Below are positions 1 through 8,846 of a DNA stretch of 64,000 nucleotides, piece after piece. The notes under the pieces were generated by a model that ran no database searches, was not told where the DNA came from, and saw only the letters and a list, made by a program, of their open reading frames with translations. Made by a program: the position numbers and the translations under genes. The first letter of the stretch is position 1; each line of letters starts with the position of its first letter. This stretch comes from Streptomyces sp. BA2 (GTDB lineage Bacteria; Actinomycetota; Actinomycetes; Streptomycetales; Streptomycetaceae), in contig NZ_WSRO01000002.1 of assembly GCF_009769735.1 (NCBI RefSeq), forward strand, positions 6,678,501 to 6,742,500, read 5' to 3'.

Positions 1-139
1 CGCGGAGCTGATTGGTGTTCCCACCATCCTGGTGGCGGGGCGTCGCTCGGCCGAGGGCGTCGTCGAGCTGAAGGACCGGCGTACCGGGGAGCGCGAGGAG
101 CTGACGGTGGCGGAGGCTGTGGCGCGGCTGACGGCCTGA
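1..139 (+). CDS. proS: Prolyl-tRNA synthetase, C-terminal end (partial)
   Basis: The window opens inside a gene whose last 45 codons are in frame from base 2 and stop at TGA 137-139. The peptide runs [15 protein letters not shown] and ends [10 protein letters not shown], which fits the C-terminal anticodon-binding end of bacterial prolyl-tRNA synthetase, the cytoplasmic enzyme that charges tRNA-Pro. The catalytic domains lie outside the window, so the assignment rests on this tail plus the neighbouring rimP-nusA-infB cluster, which commonly sits near proS in Streptomyces. The gene converges with the kinase-like gene ending at 405, and a large inverted repeat fills the space between them. Confidence 0.8.
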   Translation, partial: AELIGVPTILVAGRRSAEGVVELKDRRTGEREELTVAEAVARLTA

Positions 140-158
140 GAGGGCTGGGGTTCGGGCT

Positions 159-397
159 GACCCTGCGGGGCTTTCCCCAATCCCGCCCCTTCCCGAAACT
201 GGGGCTCCGCCCCAGACCCCGTACAAGATGGCCTCAAACGCCGGCCGGGCTGGAATCTTCCAGCCCGGCCGAGATCATTTAGCCCGTCCGGCGTTTGAGG
301 ACGAACTCGGCGAAGCCGGTGATCAGCGGCAACCAAGGCTCCCGCGCCAGAGCGGGTTTTCGGGAAGGGGCGGGATTGGGGAAAGCCCCGCAGGGTC
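159..397. repeat. Nested inverted-repeat intergenic element
   Basis: Two perfect 40-base arms (159-198 and 358-397) are inverted copies of each other. Inside them lies a second inverted pair (232-244 with 288-300), and inside that a 13-bp hairpin (242-254 with 259-271, loop ATCT). The whole unit sits exactly between the stop codons of two convergent genes. Its motifs resemble the short palindromic repeats scattered in Streptomyces intergenic DNA. It probably acts as a bidirectional terminator and may be a non-autonomous mobile repeat. No coding sequence is apparent. Confidence 0.85.
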
Positions 398-404
398 CCG
401 CCCC

Positions 405-1298
405 CTACAACCAACCCGCGAACTCCAACAACAGCTCCGCATCCTGCTCCCGCCCCACCCGCCGCGCCCGTACGCCCGACTCCACGGCCCGGAACAAGGT
501 CCACCCCCGCAGCCGCTCCTGATCCACATCCAGCGACTCGGCCAGCTTCTTCACCCGGCGACGGGTGATCGACGCCCCCGAGGGAGAGGCGATCAGGTCC
601 TCCACCCGGTCCCGTACCAGACGGGCCAGGTCGAAGGCGGGCTCCCCCACCACCGGGTCGGGGCCCACGGCCAGCCACGGCACCCGGTCACCCTGCAGCA
701 CCTTGCTCTGCCGGAACGTCCCGTGCAGCAGCCGCACCTCCACGTCCCCGGCGAGCAGCTCATCCCGGGCGGAGAGCGCCGCGTCCACCAGCGGCGCCAC
801 CTCCCCATCGGCAGCGGCCCGCATCGCGTCGGCCTGCCTCCCCGTCCGCTCGGCGACCGTCTCGAAACGGTGATCCGTGGGCGGTTCCACCCACAGCCGC
901 CGCAGCGTGCCCGCCGCCTCGAGCAGAGCCTTGGCCTCGGGCAGCGAACGGACCGACACATCGCGGTGCAGCCGTTCAAGGAGGAGGGCCCCGTCCGCGG
1001 CGGAGGGGTCGAGCAGCCGTACGGCACCGAGCCCGTTCCAGTGCGCCAGCGCGGCCCGCTCGCTCTCGGGCCGCGACCTCGGCGGCACCAGCTTCAGGAC
1101 GGCGGGCGTGCCGTCGGCGAGGCGCACGAGGATGACGAGGCTGCTGCGCCCGCCGGGCACGTGGACCCGCTCGACGGTCAACTCGCGTAGGGAGACGGCC
1201 TGTTCAGCTGCCTCGGGCAGCTTCGCCAGCCAGTCGTCGCCGTCCTGCGCCGTCTCACCGAGAGCGGTGACCAGACGCTGGGGCGGTTCGAGAGCCAT
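405..1298 (-). CDS. Aminoglycoside phosphotransferase-fold protein, probable pseudokinase
   Basis: This 297-residue protein has the APH/choline-kinase fold. The ATP-anchoring lysine (AVLKL, Lys69) and a downstream glutamate (near 80) are visible. In the catalytic loop the usual H-G-D-x-x-x-x-N reads HGTFRQSKV (192-200), so catalytic Asp becomes Thr194 and metal-binding Asn becomes Ser198. The metal-binding Asp of the family motif I-D-P-K-P is Gly212 in VGPDP (211-215), although the following VVGEP is kept. Phosphotransfer by the normal mechanism is therefore unlikely; a binding or regulatory role is possible. It starts at ATG 1298, just upstream of the DUF4439 gene on the same strand, with 27 bases between them. 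Substrate unknown. Confidence 0.75.
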   Translation of the reverse strand: MALEPPQRLVTALGETAQDGDDWLAKLPEAAEQAVSLRELTVERVHVPGGRSSLVILVRLADGTPAVLKLVPPRSRPESERAALAHWNGLGAVRLLDPSAADGALLLERLHRDVSVRSLPEAKALLEAAGTLRRLWVEPPTDHRFETVAERTGRQADAMRAAADGEVAPLVDAALSARDELLAGDVEVRLLHGTFRQSKVLQGDRVPWLAVGPDPVVGEPAFDLARLVRDRVEDLIASPSGASITRRRVKKLAESLDVDQERLRGWTLFRAVESGVRARRVGREQDAELLLEFAGWL

Positions 1299-1325
1299 AC
1301 GCGAGGTGTTCCCTTCCTGAGCGGG

Positions 1326-1784
1326 TTAGGCCTTGGGTGCCGAGGAGCCAGAAGTGGCGGCCCGCTCGGCGAGACCAGGGAAGGTTACGCTCCCGCCGCG
1401 CCACCGCGCCGCACGGACCGCCGCCTCCCGCAGCGCTTCGGCCGCGTTCCCGCGCCGGGTGCCGGTGGAGGCCCGTACGAGATCCGAGTAGACCCCCGCG
1501 ACCCGCTCCTCCAGCTCCGTCGCGAGCCGCGCGGCAGCCGCGGAGTCCGGCACCGCGAACGGCAGCGCGTAGGCGGCCGCCGAGGGCTCGGGCTCGCCGC
1601 CCAGGTCGCGCACGGCGCGCTGCAGCTCGTCGCGCCGGGCGCGATGCGCGTCGTACGCCGTGCGCGCCTCGTCCCTGCGGTCCTCGCCGATCCGGCCGCC
1701 GACGACCCCGAAGCCGTACACGGCGGCGTGCTCGGCACCCAGCGCGGCCTGCACCGCCCGCAACTCGTCCTTGGAATCGCTCAC
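1326..1784 (-). CDS. DUF4439 ferritin-like domain protein
   Basis: This 152-residue, Ala/Arg/Glu-rich helical protein resembles the actinobacterial DUF4439 family, which is predicted to form a ferritin-like four-helix bundle. An early E-H-A-A-V-Y-G-F-G-V segment (about residues 18-27) is typical of the first helix. It begins at GTG 1784, whose bases overlap the TGA of the upstream lipoprotein gene (GTGA, 1781-1784), so the two are translationally coupled and their products probably work together. No signal peptide or clear di-iron ligand set is visible, so an enzymatic role should not be assumed. Confidence 0.7.
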   Translation of the reverse strand: MSDSKDELRAVQAALGAEHAAVYGFGVVGGRIGEDRRDEARTAYDAHRARRDELQRAVRDLGGEPEPSAAAYALPFAVPDSAAAARLATELEERVAGVYSDLVRASTGTRRGNAAEALREAAVRAARWRGGSVTFPGLAERAATSGSSAPKA

Positions 1785-2323
1785 TTGTCGCCCTCCGTCA
1801 GCAGATACGCGTGCGCGGCACCCGATGCCGCCACCGACGCGAGCAGCCTGGCCAGCTCGTCCGGCGCGTCAAGGAGATCGATCCCGCGGCTCTTCGCCAG
1901 CTCCTTCTCGGCCTTGGCGAGCTCGCGCACGGCGTCCTTCTCATCCTTGGGGACGGAAGGCTTCCGCGAGGGCGATGCGGAAGGGGAACGGGAGCCGGAC
2001 GAAGGCGGGGGCGTCGGGGGAGCGGACCCCTCGGCGAAGACCGCCTCGTGCCGCTTCACCTCCGCCCGCAGCGGACCGAGCCGTCCGGCCAGCGAGGGAT
2101 GGGCGGCGATGACGGCGTCGTACCGCCCGAGCAGCTCACCGCTGTCCCGAGCGGCACGCGCGCGCAGCCGCGCGGCGGCGGAAGGACGCTCGTCCGCGTC
2201 CGTGGATGCGGAGTCCGAGCAGCCCGAGAGCAGCACGGCCCCGGCCGCTCCTGCGGCCCCGGTCAGCAGGCTCCTCCGGCGCGGCCCCGAGCGGGCGTGC
2301 GAGGGGGTGGGATACGACGGCAC
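1781..2323 (-). CDS. Tat-type lipoprotein, function unknown
   Basis: This 180-residue exported protein has a twin-arginine signal (GPRRRSLLTG) followed by a hydrophobic Ala/Gly run and the lipobox LLSGC, so Cys at about residue 35 should be lipidated. The mature part is charged and helical, with a Pro/Ser-rich linker (SAPPTPPPSSG) near the middle. GTG 2323 is chosen because the complementary strand has a GAGGA-like site about 8 bases upstream and no other start precedes the signal peptide. It is the first gene of a two-gene unit coupled to the DUF4439 gene by a 4-base overlap. The role is unknown; an extracytoplasmic partner of the ferritin-like protein is an inference. Confidence 0.75.
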   Translation of the reverse strand: MPSYPTPSHARSGPRRRSLLTGAAGAAGAVLLSGCSDSASTDADERPSAAARLRARAARDSGELLGRYDAVIAAHPSLAGRLGPLRAEVKRHEAVFAEGSAPPTPPPSSGSRSPSASPSRKPSVPKDEKDAVRELAKAEKELAKSRGIDLLDAPDELARLLASVAASGAAHAYLLTEGDK

Positions 2324-2360
2324 AGCAGACGTCCTCGGCAGGAAGGCCAGAAAGGCAGGC

Positions 2361-2428
2361 AGTCAGAAGTCGGGCGAGTCAGGAGTCGGCGAGTCGGAAG
2401 TCGGCGAGTCGGAAGTCGGGCGAGCCGG
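2361..2428. repeat. 15-bp tandem repeat in divergent spacer
   Basis: Two exact copies of AGTCGGCGAGTCGGA (2384-2398, 2399-2413) and a third imperfect copy (2414-2427) follow a related stretch from 2361. They lie in the 308-base spacer (2324-2631) between the divergent lipoprotein gene and rimP, close to the lipoprotein start. The rest of the spacer is GC-rich and I see no other gene or strong hairpin there. Confidence 0.8.
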
Positions 2429-2631
2429 GCGTGAGCTCGGTGATCACCGTACCTGCGGGCTGTCCTCGTACGCGTGAGCGGCTCGATGCGGGGCGGACCG
2501 GGACCGGACCGTGACCGGAGAGGGGCCGGACAGGCGCCGGACAGCGGCGGCAACACCCCTCAGGACCGGATACCCTTTGACCTGACACGCGACGAACCCA
2601 CAACAGCACACGCGGCCGAGGAGTCACCCGG

Positions 2632-3132
2632 ATGAGCACCACCCAGAGCGAGAGGCTGCGAGAACTGCTGGAACCGCTCGTCAGCTCGAAGGATCTGGAT
2701 CTCGAAGAGATCGAAGTGGCCTCGGTCGGACGCAAGCGGGTGCTGCGGGTGGTCGTCGACTCCGACGACGGCGTGGACCTGGATCAGATCGCGGAGATCA
2801 GCCGCGAATTCTCCGAGAAGCTCGACGAGAGCGACGCGATGGGCGACGGGGAGTACACCCTCGAAGTCGGCTCCCCGGGCGCAGAGCGCCCGCTGACGGA
2901 GCACCGCCACTATCTGCGCGCCGTCGGCCGCCTGGTGAAGTTCCAGCTGACGGAGGGCGGCGACGAGCTGATCGCCCGCATCCTCGAGGTGGACGACGAA
3001 GGTGTGGATCTCGAAGTACCGGGCGTGAAGGGGCGCAAGCCCACCGCCCGCAGGCTCACCTTCGACGAGATCGCCAAGGCGCGCGTCGAGGTCGAGTTCA
3101 ACCGCAAGGACAAGAAGGAAGAGGAGGCGTAG
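2632..3132 (+). CDS. rimP: Ribosome maturation factor RimP
   Basis: RimP assists maturation of the 30S ribosomal subunit in the cytoplasm. The 166-residue protein shows the family pattern: N-terminal [21 protein letters not shown], the R-V-L-R-V-V-V-D-S strand, a central [16 protein letters not shown] segment (about 82-98) and a C-terminal Sm-like beta domain ending in an acidic/basic tail (DKKEEEA). It opens the classical operon rimP-nusA-ylxR-infB, with only two bases [12 protein letters not shown] from nusA. The first ATG at 2632 gives the expected length; an AGGAG-like site lies about 10 bases upstream. Confidence 0.97.
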   Translation: MSTTQSERLRELLEPLVSSKDLDLEEIEVASVGRKRVLRVVVDSDDGVDLDQIAEISREFSEKLDESDAMGDGEYTLEVGSPGAERPLTEHRHYLRAVGRLVKFQLTEGGDELIARILEVDDEGVDLEVPGVKGRKPTARRLTFDEIAKARVEVEFNRKDKKEEEA

Positions 3133-3134
3133 CC

Positions 3135-4133
3135 GTGGACATCGACATGAGTGCCCTGCGGGGTCTGGTCCGGGAGAAGGAGATCTCCTTCGACCTGCTG
3201 GTCGAGGCGATCGAGTCGGCCCTCCTCATCGCCTACCACCGGACCGACGGCAGCTTCCGTCGCGCACGCGTGAAGCTGGACCGCGACAGCGGCCATGTGA
3301 CGGTGTGGGCGACGGAGGACCCGGCTGACCTCGAAGAGGGCCAGGAAGCCAAGGAGTTCGACGACACCCCGTCCGACTTCGGCCGTATCGCCGCGACGAC
3401 CGCCAAGCAGGTCATCCTGCAGCGTCTGCGCGACGCCGAGGACGACGCGACCCTCGGCGAGTACGCGGGCCGCGAGGGCGACATCGTCACGGGCGTCGTC
3501 CAGCAGGGCCGCGACCCGAAGAACGTGCTCGTCGACATCGGCAAGCTCGAGGCCATCCTGCCGGTGCAGGAGCAGGTCCCGGGCGAGGAGTACGCCCACG
3601 GGCTCCGCCTTCGTTCGTACGTCGTCCGGGTGGCGAAGGGTGTCCGCGGCCCCTCGGTCACGCTGTCCCGTACGCACCCGAACCTCGTCAAGAAGCTCTT
3701 CGCGCTCGAGGTGCCGGAGATCGCCGACGGGTCGGTCGAGATCTCGGCCATCGCCCGTGAGGCCGGCCACCGGACCAAGATCGCGGTGCGCTCGACCCGG
3801 CAGGGTCTCAACGCCAAGGGCGCCTGCATCGGCCCGATGGGCCAGCGTGTGCGCAACGTCATGGCCGAGCTCAACGGCGAGAAGATCGACATCGTCGACT
3901 GGTCGGACGACCCGGGCGAGATGGTCGCCCACGCGCTCTCCCCGGCGCGGGTCAGCAAGGTGGAGATCGTCGATCTCGCGGCCCGTTCCGCGCGGGTCAC
4001 GGTGCCCGACTACCAGCTGTCCCTCGCGATCGGCAAGGAGGGCCAGAACGCCCGCCTCGCCGCGCGGCTCACGGGCTGGCGCATCGATATCCGTCCGGAC
4101 ACCGAGCAGCCGCAGGGCTCCGAGGAGGCCTGA
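3135..4133 (+). CDS. nusA: Transcription termination/antitermination factor NusA
   Basis: NusA binds RNA polymerase and nascent RNA and modulates pausing, termination and antitermination. The 332-residue protein has the N-terminal polymerase-binding domain, an S1 domain ([12 protein letters not shown] onward, about 115-185) and two KH domains, including [11 protein letters not shown] (about 233) and [18 protein letters not shown] (about 297-314). It is short because actinobacterial NusA lacks the acidic C-terminal repeats of the E. coli protein. GTG 3135 is used as start, two bases after the rimP stop; an internal ATG ten bases later is less likely because the operon spacing fits the GTG. Confidence 0.96.
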   Translation: MDIDMSALRGLVREKEISFDLLVEAIESALLIAYHRTDGSFRRARVKLDRDSGHVTVWATEDPADLEEGQEAKEFDDTPSDFGRIAATTAKQVILQRLRDAEDDATLGEYAGREGDIVTGVVQQGRDPKNVLVDIGKLEAILPVQEQVPGEEYAHGLRLRSYVVRVAKGVRGPSVTLSRTHPNLVKKLFALEVPEIADGSVEISAIAREAGHRTKIAVRSTRQGLNAKGACIGPMGQRVRNVMAELNGEKIDIVDWSDDPGEMVAHALSPARVSKVEIVDLAARSARVTVPDYQLSLAIGKEGQNARLAARLTGWRIDIRPDTEQPQGSEEA

Positions 4134-4237
4134 CCGGGTGCGGATCGGGTGCGGGATCGGGTGCGGATCGGGCCGCGAGCCGGGTGCTGATCAAGACCTG
4201 AGCCACTCCTGAGCCACTCCTGATCCAGTCCTGATCA
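4134..4237. repeat. Short direct repeats in nusA-ylxR spacer
   Basis: Immediately after the nusA stop, a 12-bp unit close to GATCGGGTGCGG is repeated about three times (4134-4165) and echoed once more. A second family, AGCCACTCCTG, occurs twice in tandem (4200-4221) with a degenerate third copy. This is the only sizeable gap (168 bases) in the operon; the rest of it carries the ylxR leader. No clear terminator is visible, so transcription probably continues into ylxR. Confidence 0.7.
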
Positions 4238-4301
4238 AGACAACAACCGTTCGATTTTTGCCCCAAAGGGGTGAGGTCGGTACGGGGAGGTAGACTTAAT
4301 C

Positions 4302-4592
4302 GTGTCTGGCCGGACGCAAGCCCGTGCATGCCCTGAACGCACCTGTGTGGGGTGCCGGGAGCGAGCGGCCAAGAGCGATCTGCTGCGCATCGTGGCGAAA
4401 GAGGGCGCTTGCGCCCCCGATCCAAGCGGTACGCTGCCCGGCCGGGGTGCGTATATCCACCCCGTTCCGGTCTGTCTCGACCTGGCGGTCCGACGCAGGG
4501 CGTTCCCGAGGGCCTTCCGGGCCCCGGGCCCGCTCGACACGGCGGACTTGCGCCGAGCCGTCGAGACAGTTGCCCAGCAGGCAACACCGTAA
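4302..4592 (+). CDS. ylxR: YlxR family RNA-binding protein (DUF448)
   Basis: This 96-residue basic protein belongs to the YlxR/DUF448 family encoded between nusA and infB in most Gram-positive bacteria. The family is a small cytosolic nucleic-acid-binding protein, and some members affect RNase P or nucleoid functions. Diagnostic residues are ERTCVGCRERAAKSDLLRIV (about 12-31) and the LPGRGAYIHP box (about 45-54). The start is GTG 4302, which places the conserved C-V-G-C motif about 15 residues in, as usual. It is followed by a 145-base spacer with three loose GATGAGCACGC-like repeats before infB. Confidence 0.93.
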   Translation: MSGRTQARACPERTCVGCRERAAKSDLLRIVAKEGACAPDPSGTLPGRGAYIHPVPVCLDLAVRRRAFPRAFRAPGPLDTADLRRAVETVAQQATP

Positions 4593-4737
4593 GGAAGGTC
4601 GCGCGGAACCCCGCGCGGCCCTGGTATTCCGCGAGTTGGAAGTAGGTCGAGATTGCGATGAGCACTCGATGAGCACGCGATGAGTACGCCCATGAAGTAG
4701 CGACGGTCCGGCGTAACCCGGACCTAAAAGGAGCGAA

Positions 4738-7700
4738 GTGGCTAAGGTCCGGGTATACGAGCTCGCCAAGGAGTTCGGCGTAGAGAGCAAGGTCGTCATG
4801 GCCAAGCTCCAAGAACTCGGTGAATTCGTACGTTCGGCGTCCTCGACCATCGAGGCGCCCGTTGTACGCAAATTGACTGACGCATTGAACACGGGTGGTG
4901 GCAACGGCAAGGCCGCCGCCAAGCCCGGGGCGCCGCGCAAGCAGGCCGCCCCCAAGCCGCCGGCCCCCTCGGGCTCGGCGTCCCCCTCTCCCGCGCAGGC
5001 CGCCCGTCCGGGTCCGGCCGCGCCCAAGCCGCCGGCGGCCAAGCCCGCCGAAGCGGCCGACAAGCCTGCGGCCTCCCCGGCCGCTCCCGGCCCGCGTCCG
5101 GGCCCGAAGCCGCCGACGCCCAAGCCGGCGCCGGCAGCTCCGGCTGCCCCGGCCGCGCCCGCCGCGCCGGTCACCCCGGCTCCGGCCGCCCCGGAGTTCA
5201 CCGCTCCGCCGGCTGCTCCGGCCGCCTCCTCGGCGCCGGCAGGCCCCCGTCCGGGCGCTCGCCCGGGTGCCCCGAAGCCCGCGGGCCGTCCGGCCCCCGG
5301 CCAGGGTGGTCAGGGTCAGGGTCAGGGCGGTCGTGGCGACCGCGGCGACCGTCAGGGTGGCGCTCCGCGTCCCGGCGGCCAGGGTGGCGCTCCGCGCCCC
5401 GGTGGCCGTCCGGCCGGACCGCGTCCGGGCAACAACCCCTTCACCTCTGGTGGCTCCACCGGCATGGCGCGCCCGCAGGCGCCCCGTCCGGGCGGCGCCC
5501 CGCGTCCCGGCGGCCAGGGTGGCCCCGGCGGTCCCGGCGGCGCCCCGCGCCCGCAGGGCCAGGGCGGCGGCCAGGGTGCTCCTCGTCCGCAGGGTCAGGG
5601 CGGCGCTCGCCCCAGCCCCGGCGGCATGCCTCGCCCGCAGGGTGGCGCACGTCCCGGCCCCGGCGGACCTGGCGGCGCTCCCGGCGGCGGCGGTAACCGT
5701 CCGAACCCGGGCATGATGCCCCAGCGTCCCGCTGCGGGCCCGCGTCCCGGTGGTGGCCCCGGCGGTGGCCGTGGTCCCGGTGGCGGCGGTCGTCCCGGCG
5801 GTGCCGGTGGCGGCGGCGGTCGTCCCGGTGGCGGCGGCTTCGCGGGTCGTCCCGGTGGCGGTGGCGGCGGTGGCTTCGCCGGTCGTCCCGGTGGTCCCGG
5901 TGGCGGTGGCGGCGGCTTCGCCGGTCGTCCCGGTGGCGGCGGCGGTCGTCCCGGCTTCGGTGGCCGTCCCGGCGGTCCCGGTGCCCGTGGTGGCACGCAG
6001 GGTGCCTTCGGCCGTCCCGGCGGGCCCGCCCGTCGTGGTCGCAAGTCGAAGCGGCAGAGGCGCCAGGAGTACGAGTCGATGCAGGCTCCGTCGGTCGGCG
6101 GCGTCATGCTGCCGCGCGGCAACGGCCAGGCGGTCCGCCTGTCCCGTGGTGCCTCGCTGACCGACTTCGCCGAGAAGATCAACGCCAACCCGGCGTCGCT
6201 CGTCGGCGTGATGATGAACCTCGGCGAGATGGTCACGGCGACGCAGTCCGTGCCGGACGAGACGCTGAAGCTGCTCGCGGACGAGATGAACTTCGTCCTC
6301 GAGATCGTCAGCCCCGAGGAGGAGGACCGCGAGCTGCTCGAGTCCTTCGACATCGAGTTCGGCGAGGACGAGGGCGACGAGGACATGCTCGTCGCGCGTC
6401 CGCCGGTCGTGACCGTCATGGGTCACGTCGACCACGGTAAGACCCGCCTTCTGGACGCGATCCGCAAGACGAACGTCATTGCGGGCGAGGCCGGCGGCAT
6501 CACGCAGCACATCGGTGCGTACCAGGTCTCTTCCGAGGTCAACGGCGAAGACCGCAAGATCACCTTCATCGACACCCCCGGTCACGAGGCGTTCACCGCC
6601 ATGCGTGCCCGTGGTGCGAAGTCCACCGACATCGCGATCCTCGTGGTCGCGGCGAACGACGGTGTGATGCCGCAGACGATCGAGGCGCTGAACCACGCCA
6701 AGGCGGCCGAGGTGCCGATCGTGGTCGCGGTCAACAAGATCGACGTCGAGGGTGCCGACCCGACCAAGGTGCGCGGTCAGCTCACCGAGTTCGGTCTGGT
6801 GGCCGAGGAGTACGGCGGCGACACGATGTTCGTCGACATCTCCGCCAAGCAGGGCGAGAACATCGAGGCCCTCCTGGAGGCCGTGGTCCTGACCGCGGAC
6901 GCCTCGCTCGACCTGCGGGCCAACCCGGAGCAGGACGCGCAGGGTATTGCGATCGAGTCCCACCTGGACAAGGGCCGCGGCGCCGTCGCGACCGTCCTGG
7001 TCCAGCGCGGTACCCTCCGCGTCGGCGACACGATGGTGGTCGGCGACGCGTACGGCCGAGTCCGCGCGATGCTCGACGACAAGGGCGAGAACGTGGAAGA
7101 GGCGGGTCCGTCGACTCCGGTCCTCGTCCTCGGTCTCACCAACGTCCCGGGCGCCGGCGACAACTTCCTGGTCGTCGACGAGGACCGTACGGCCCGTCAG
7201 ATCGCCGAGAAGCGTGCCGCCCGTGAGCGCAACGTCCGCTTCGCCCGCAAGGGTGTCCGGTTCTCCCTGGAGAACCTGGACGAGGCCCTCAAGGCCGGTC
7301 TGGTGCAGGAACTCAACCTCATCATCAAGGGCGACGCGTCCGGTTCGGTGGAGGCTCTCGAGTCCTCGCTGCTCCAGCTCGACGTCGGCGAAGAGGTCGA
7401 CATCCGCGTCCTGCACCGCGGTGTGGGTGCGGTCACCGAGTCGGACATCGACCTGGCGACCGGCTCCGACGCGATCGTGATCGGCTTCAACGTCCGTGCG
7501 GCCGGTCGTGCCGCGCAGATGGCCGACCGCGAAGGTGTGGACGTCCGGTACTACTCGGTCATCTACCAGGCGATCGAAGAGATCGAAGCGGCCCTCAAGG
7601 GCATGCTCAAGCCGGAGTACGAAGAGGTCGAGCTCGGCACGGCGGAGATCCGCGAGATCTTCCGCTCGTCCAAGCTGGGCAACATCGCCGGTGTTCTTGT

Positions 7701-7920
7701 CCGGTCGGGCGAGGTCAAGCGCAACACCAAGGCGCGCCTCATCCGCGACGGCAAGGTCATCGCGGAGAGCCTCAACATCTCCGGTCTGCGCCGCTTCAAG
7801 GACGACGTCACCGAGATCCGCGAAGGGTTCGAGGGCGGTATCAACCTCGGCAACTTCAACGACATCAAGATCGACGACGTCATCGCGACGTACGAGATGC
7901 GCGAGAAGCCGCGAGGCTGA
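4738..7920 (+). CDS. infB: Translation initiation factor IF-2
   Basis: IF-2 is the GTPase that delivers initiator tRNA and joins the ribosomal subunits. The 1060-residue protein starts with the IF2_N motif ([16 protein letters not shown]), then has an extremely long low-complexity region (about 50-430) of Pro/Ala-rich and then Gly/Pro/Arg-rich repeats, a second IF2_N-like segment and the G domain. GTPase motifs are GHVDHGKT (562-569), DTPGHEAF and NKID, followed by domains II-IV ending at MREKPRG. The long N-terminal linker is typical of Streptomyces. GTG 4738 follows an AAAGGAG site by 5 bases. It is essential and belongs to the nusA operon. Confidence 0.97.
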   Translation: MAKVRVYELAKEFGVESKVVMAKLQELGEFVRSASSTIEAPVVRKLTDALNTGGGNGKAAAKPGAPRKQAAPKPPAPSGSASPSPAQAARPGPAAPKPPAAKPAEAADKPAASPAAPGPRPGPKPPTPKPAPAAPAAPAAPAAPVTPAPAAPEFTAPPAAPAASSAPAGPRPGARPGAPKPAGRPAPGQGGQGQGQGGRGDRGDRQGGAPRPGGQGGAPRPGGRPAGPRPGNNPFTSGGSTGMARPQAPRPGGAPRPGGQGGPGGPGGAPRPQGQGGGQGAPRPQGQGGARPSPGGMPRPQGGARPGPGGPGGAPGGGGNRPNPGMMPQRPAAGPRPGGGPGGGRGPGGGGRPGGAGGGGGRPGGGGFAGRPGGGGGGGFAGRPGGPGGGGGGFAGRPGGGGGRPGFGGRPGGPGARGGTQGAFGRPGGPARRGRKSKRQRRQEYESMQAPSVGGVMLPRGNGQAVRLSRGASLTDFAEKINANPASLVGVMMNLGEMVTATQSVPDETLKLLADEMNFVLEIVSPEEEDRELLESFDIEFGEDEGDEDMLVARPPVVTVMGHVDHGKTRLLDAIRKTNVIAGEAGGITQHIGAYQVSSEVNGEDRKITFIDTPGHEAFTAMRARGAKSTDIAILVVAANDGVMPQTIEALNHAKAAEVPIVVAVNKIDVEGADPTKVRGQLTEFGLVAEEYGGDTMFVDISAKQGENIEALLEAVVLTADASLDLRANPEQDAQGIAIESHLDKGRGAVATVLVQRGTLRVGDTMVVGDAYGRVRAMLDDKGENVEEAGPSTPVLVLGLTNVPGAGDNFLVVDEDRTARQIAEKRAARERNVRFARKGVRFSLENLDEALKAGLVQELNLIIKGDASGSVEALESSLLQLDVGEEVDIRVLHRGVGAVTESDIDLATGSDAIVIGFNVRAAGRAAQMADREGVDVRYYSVIYQAIEEIEAALKGMLKPEYEEVELGTAEIREIFRSSKLGNIAGVLVRSGEVKRNTKARLIRDGKVIAESLNISGLRRFKDDVTEIREGFEGGINLGNFNDIKIDDVIATYEMREKPRG

Positions 7921-7935
7921 TCACGACAGCTCGAA

Positions 7936-7979
7936 CCGGGGCCGGTCGAGGGGAGGTAAATCCCGTCGATCGGCCCCGG
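7936..7979 (+). terminator. Hairpin after infB
   Basis: A 14-bp stem with a single mismatch (7936-7949 with 7966-7979) and a 16-base loop lies 16 bases after the infB stop. It has no T-run, as is common in Streptomyces. It probably terminates or attenuates transcription before the DUF503 gene. Confidence 0.65.
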
Positions 7980-8058
7980 CCGTTCCGTGTACGGTTCTTG
8001 TGTCCCTGCCAAGTGGTTGGCGGGGCGGAACCCGAACCGGCGGGACATCCGGGCATAC

Positions 8059-8352
8059 ATGTATGTGGGGACACTGTCCTTCGATCTGCTCCTCGGCGAC
8101 GTTCGCTCGCTGAAGGAGAAACGCTCCGTCGTCCGCCCGATCGTCGCCGAACTCATGCGCAAGTACGCGGTGAGTGCGGCGGAGACCGGGAACCAGGACC
8201 TCCATCGCAGGGCCGAGATCGGCCTGGCGCTGGTCTCCGGGGAGACGGGGCACCTCACCGACGTACTGGACCGGTGCGAGCGCCTGGTGGCCGCCCGTCC
8301 CGAGGTGGAGCTGCTCTCCGTTCGACGCAGGCTCCACGGCGACGAAGACTGA
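8059..8352 (+). CDS. DUF503 (YlxP-like) protein
   Basis: This 97-residue protein of the DUF503/YlxP family is a small cytosolic protein commonly encoded between infB and rbfA; its biochemical role is not established. The family signature is clear: MYVGTLSFDLLLGDVRSLKEKR, then a helix with AELMRKYAVSAAETGNQDLHRRAEIGLALVS. An in-frame ATG at 7987 would add 24 residues with no family resemblance, so ATG 8059 is chosen. It sits 32 bases before rbfA, which supports a link to ribosome assembly. Confidence 0.88.
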   Translation: MYVGTLSFDLLLGDVRSLKEKRSVVRPIVAELMRKYAVSAAETGNQDLHRRAEIGLALVSGETGHLTDVLDRCERLVAARPEVELLSVRRRLHGDED

Positions 8353-8384
8353 TTGCACAGCAAGGCGAAGAAGGAGACGGAGCA

Positions 8385-8846
8385 GTGGCCGACAACGCGC
8401 GGGCGAAAAGGCTGGCGGACCTCATCCGAGAGGTGGTTGCCAAGAAGCTGCAGCGCGGGATCAAGGACCCGCGGCTCGGTACGCATGTGACCATCACGGA
8501 CACCCGGGTCACGGGTGACCTGCGGGAGGCGACCGTCTTCTACACGGTCTACGGGGACGACGAGGACCGCGCGGCGGCCGCCGCCGGTCTGGAGAGCGCC
8601 AAGGGCGTCCTGCGTTCCGCGGTCGGCCAGGCCGCGGGCGTGAAGTTCACCCCGAGCCTCGCCTTCGTGGCGGACGCGCTGCCGGACAACGCCAAGGCCA
8701 TCGAGGACCTCCTCGACAAGGCCCGGATGTCGGACGAGAAGGTGCGCGAGGTGTCCGCGGGCGCCGAGTTCGCCGGCGGGCCCGACCCGTACCGCAAGCC
8801 CGAGGACGAGTCCGACGACGAAACGGACGGCGACGCCCGAGCATGA
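8385..8846 (+). CDS. rbfA: Ribosome-binding factor A
   Basis: RbfA binds the 30S subunit late in assembly and is needed for efficient 16S rRNA 5'-end maturation. The 153-residue protein shows the family core: NARAKRLADLIREVVAKKLQRGIKDPRLG at the N-terminus and VKFTPSLAFVADALPDNAKAIEDLLDKA (about 86-113), with an acidic C-terminal tail rich in Asp/Glu. The start is GTG 8385 behind an AAGGAGACGG site. Its final bases overlap the truB start (ATGA, 8843-8846), so translation of the two is coupled. Confidence 0.95.
   Translation: MADNARAKRLADLIREVVAKKLQRGIKDPRLGTHVTITDTRVTGDLREATVFYTVYGDDEDRAAAAAGLESAKGVLRSAVGQAAGVKFTPSLAFVADALPDNAKAIEDLLDKARMSDEKVREVSAGAEFAGGPDPYRKPEDESDDETDGDARA

Noticed and set aside
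4069..7416. Open frame of 1115 codons on the minus strand opposite infB
   Set aside because: It mirrors the GC-rich infB repeats; composition is Gly/Thr/Arg low complexity and no start or ribosome site fits. It is a shadow of infB.
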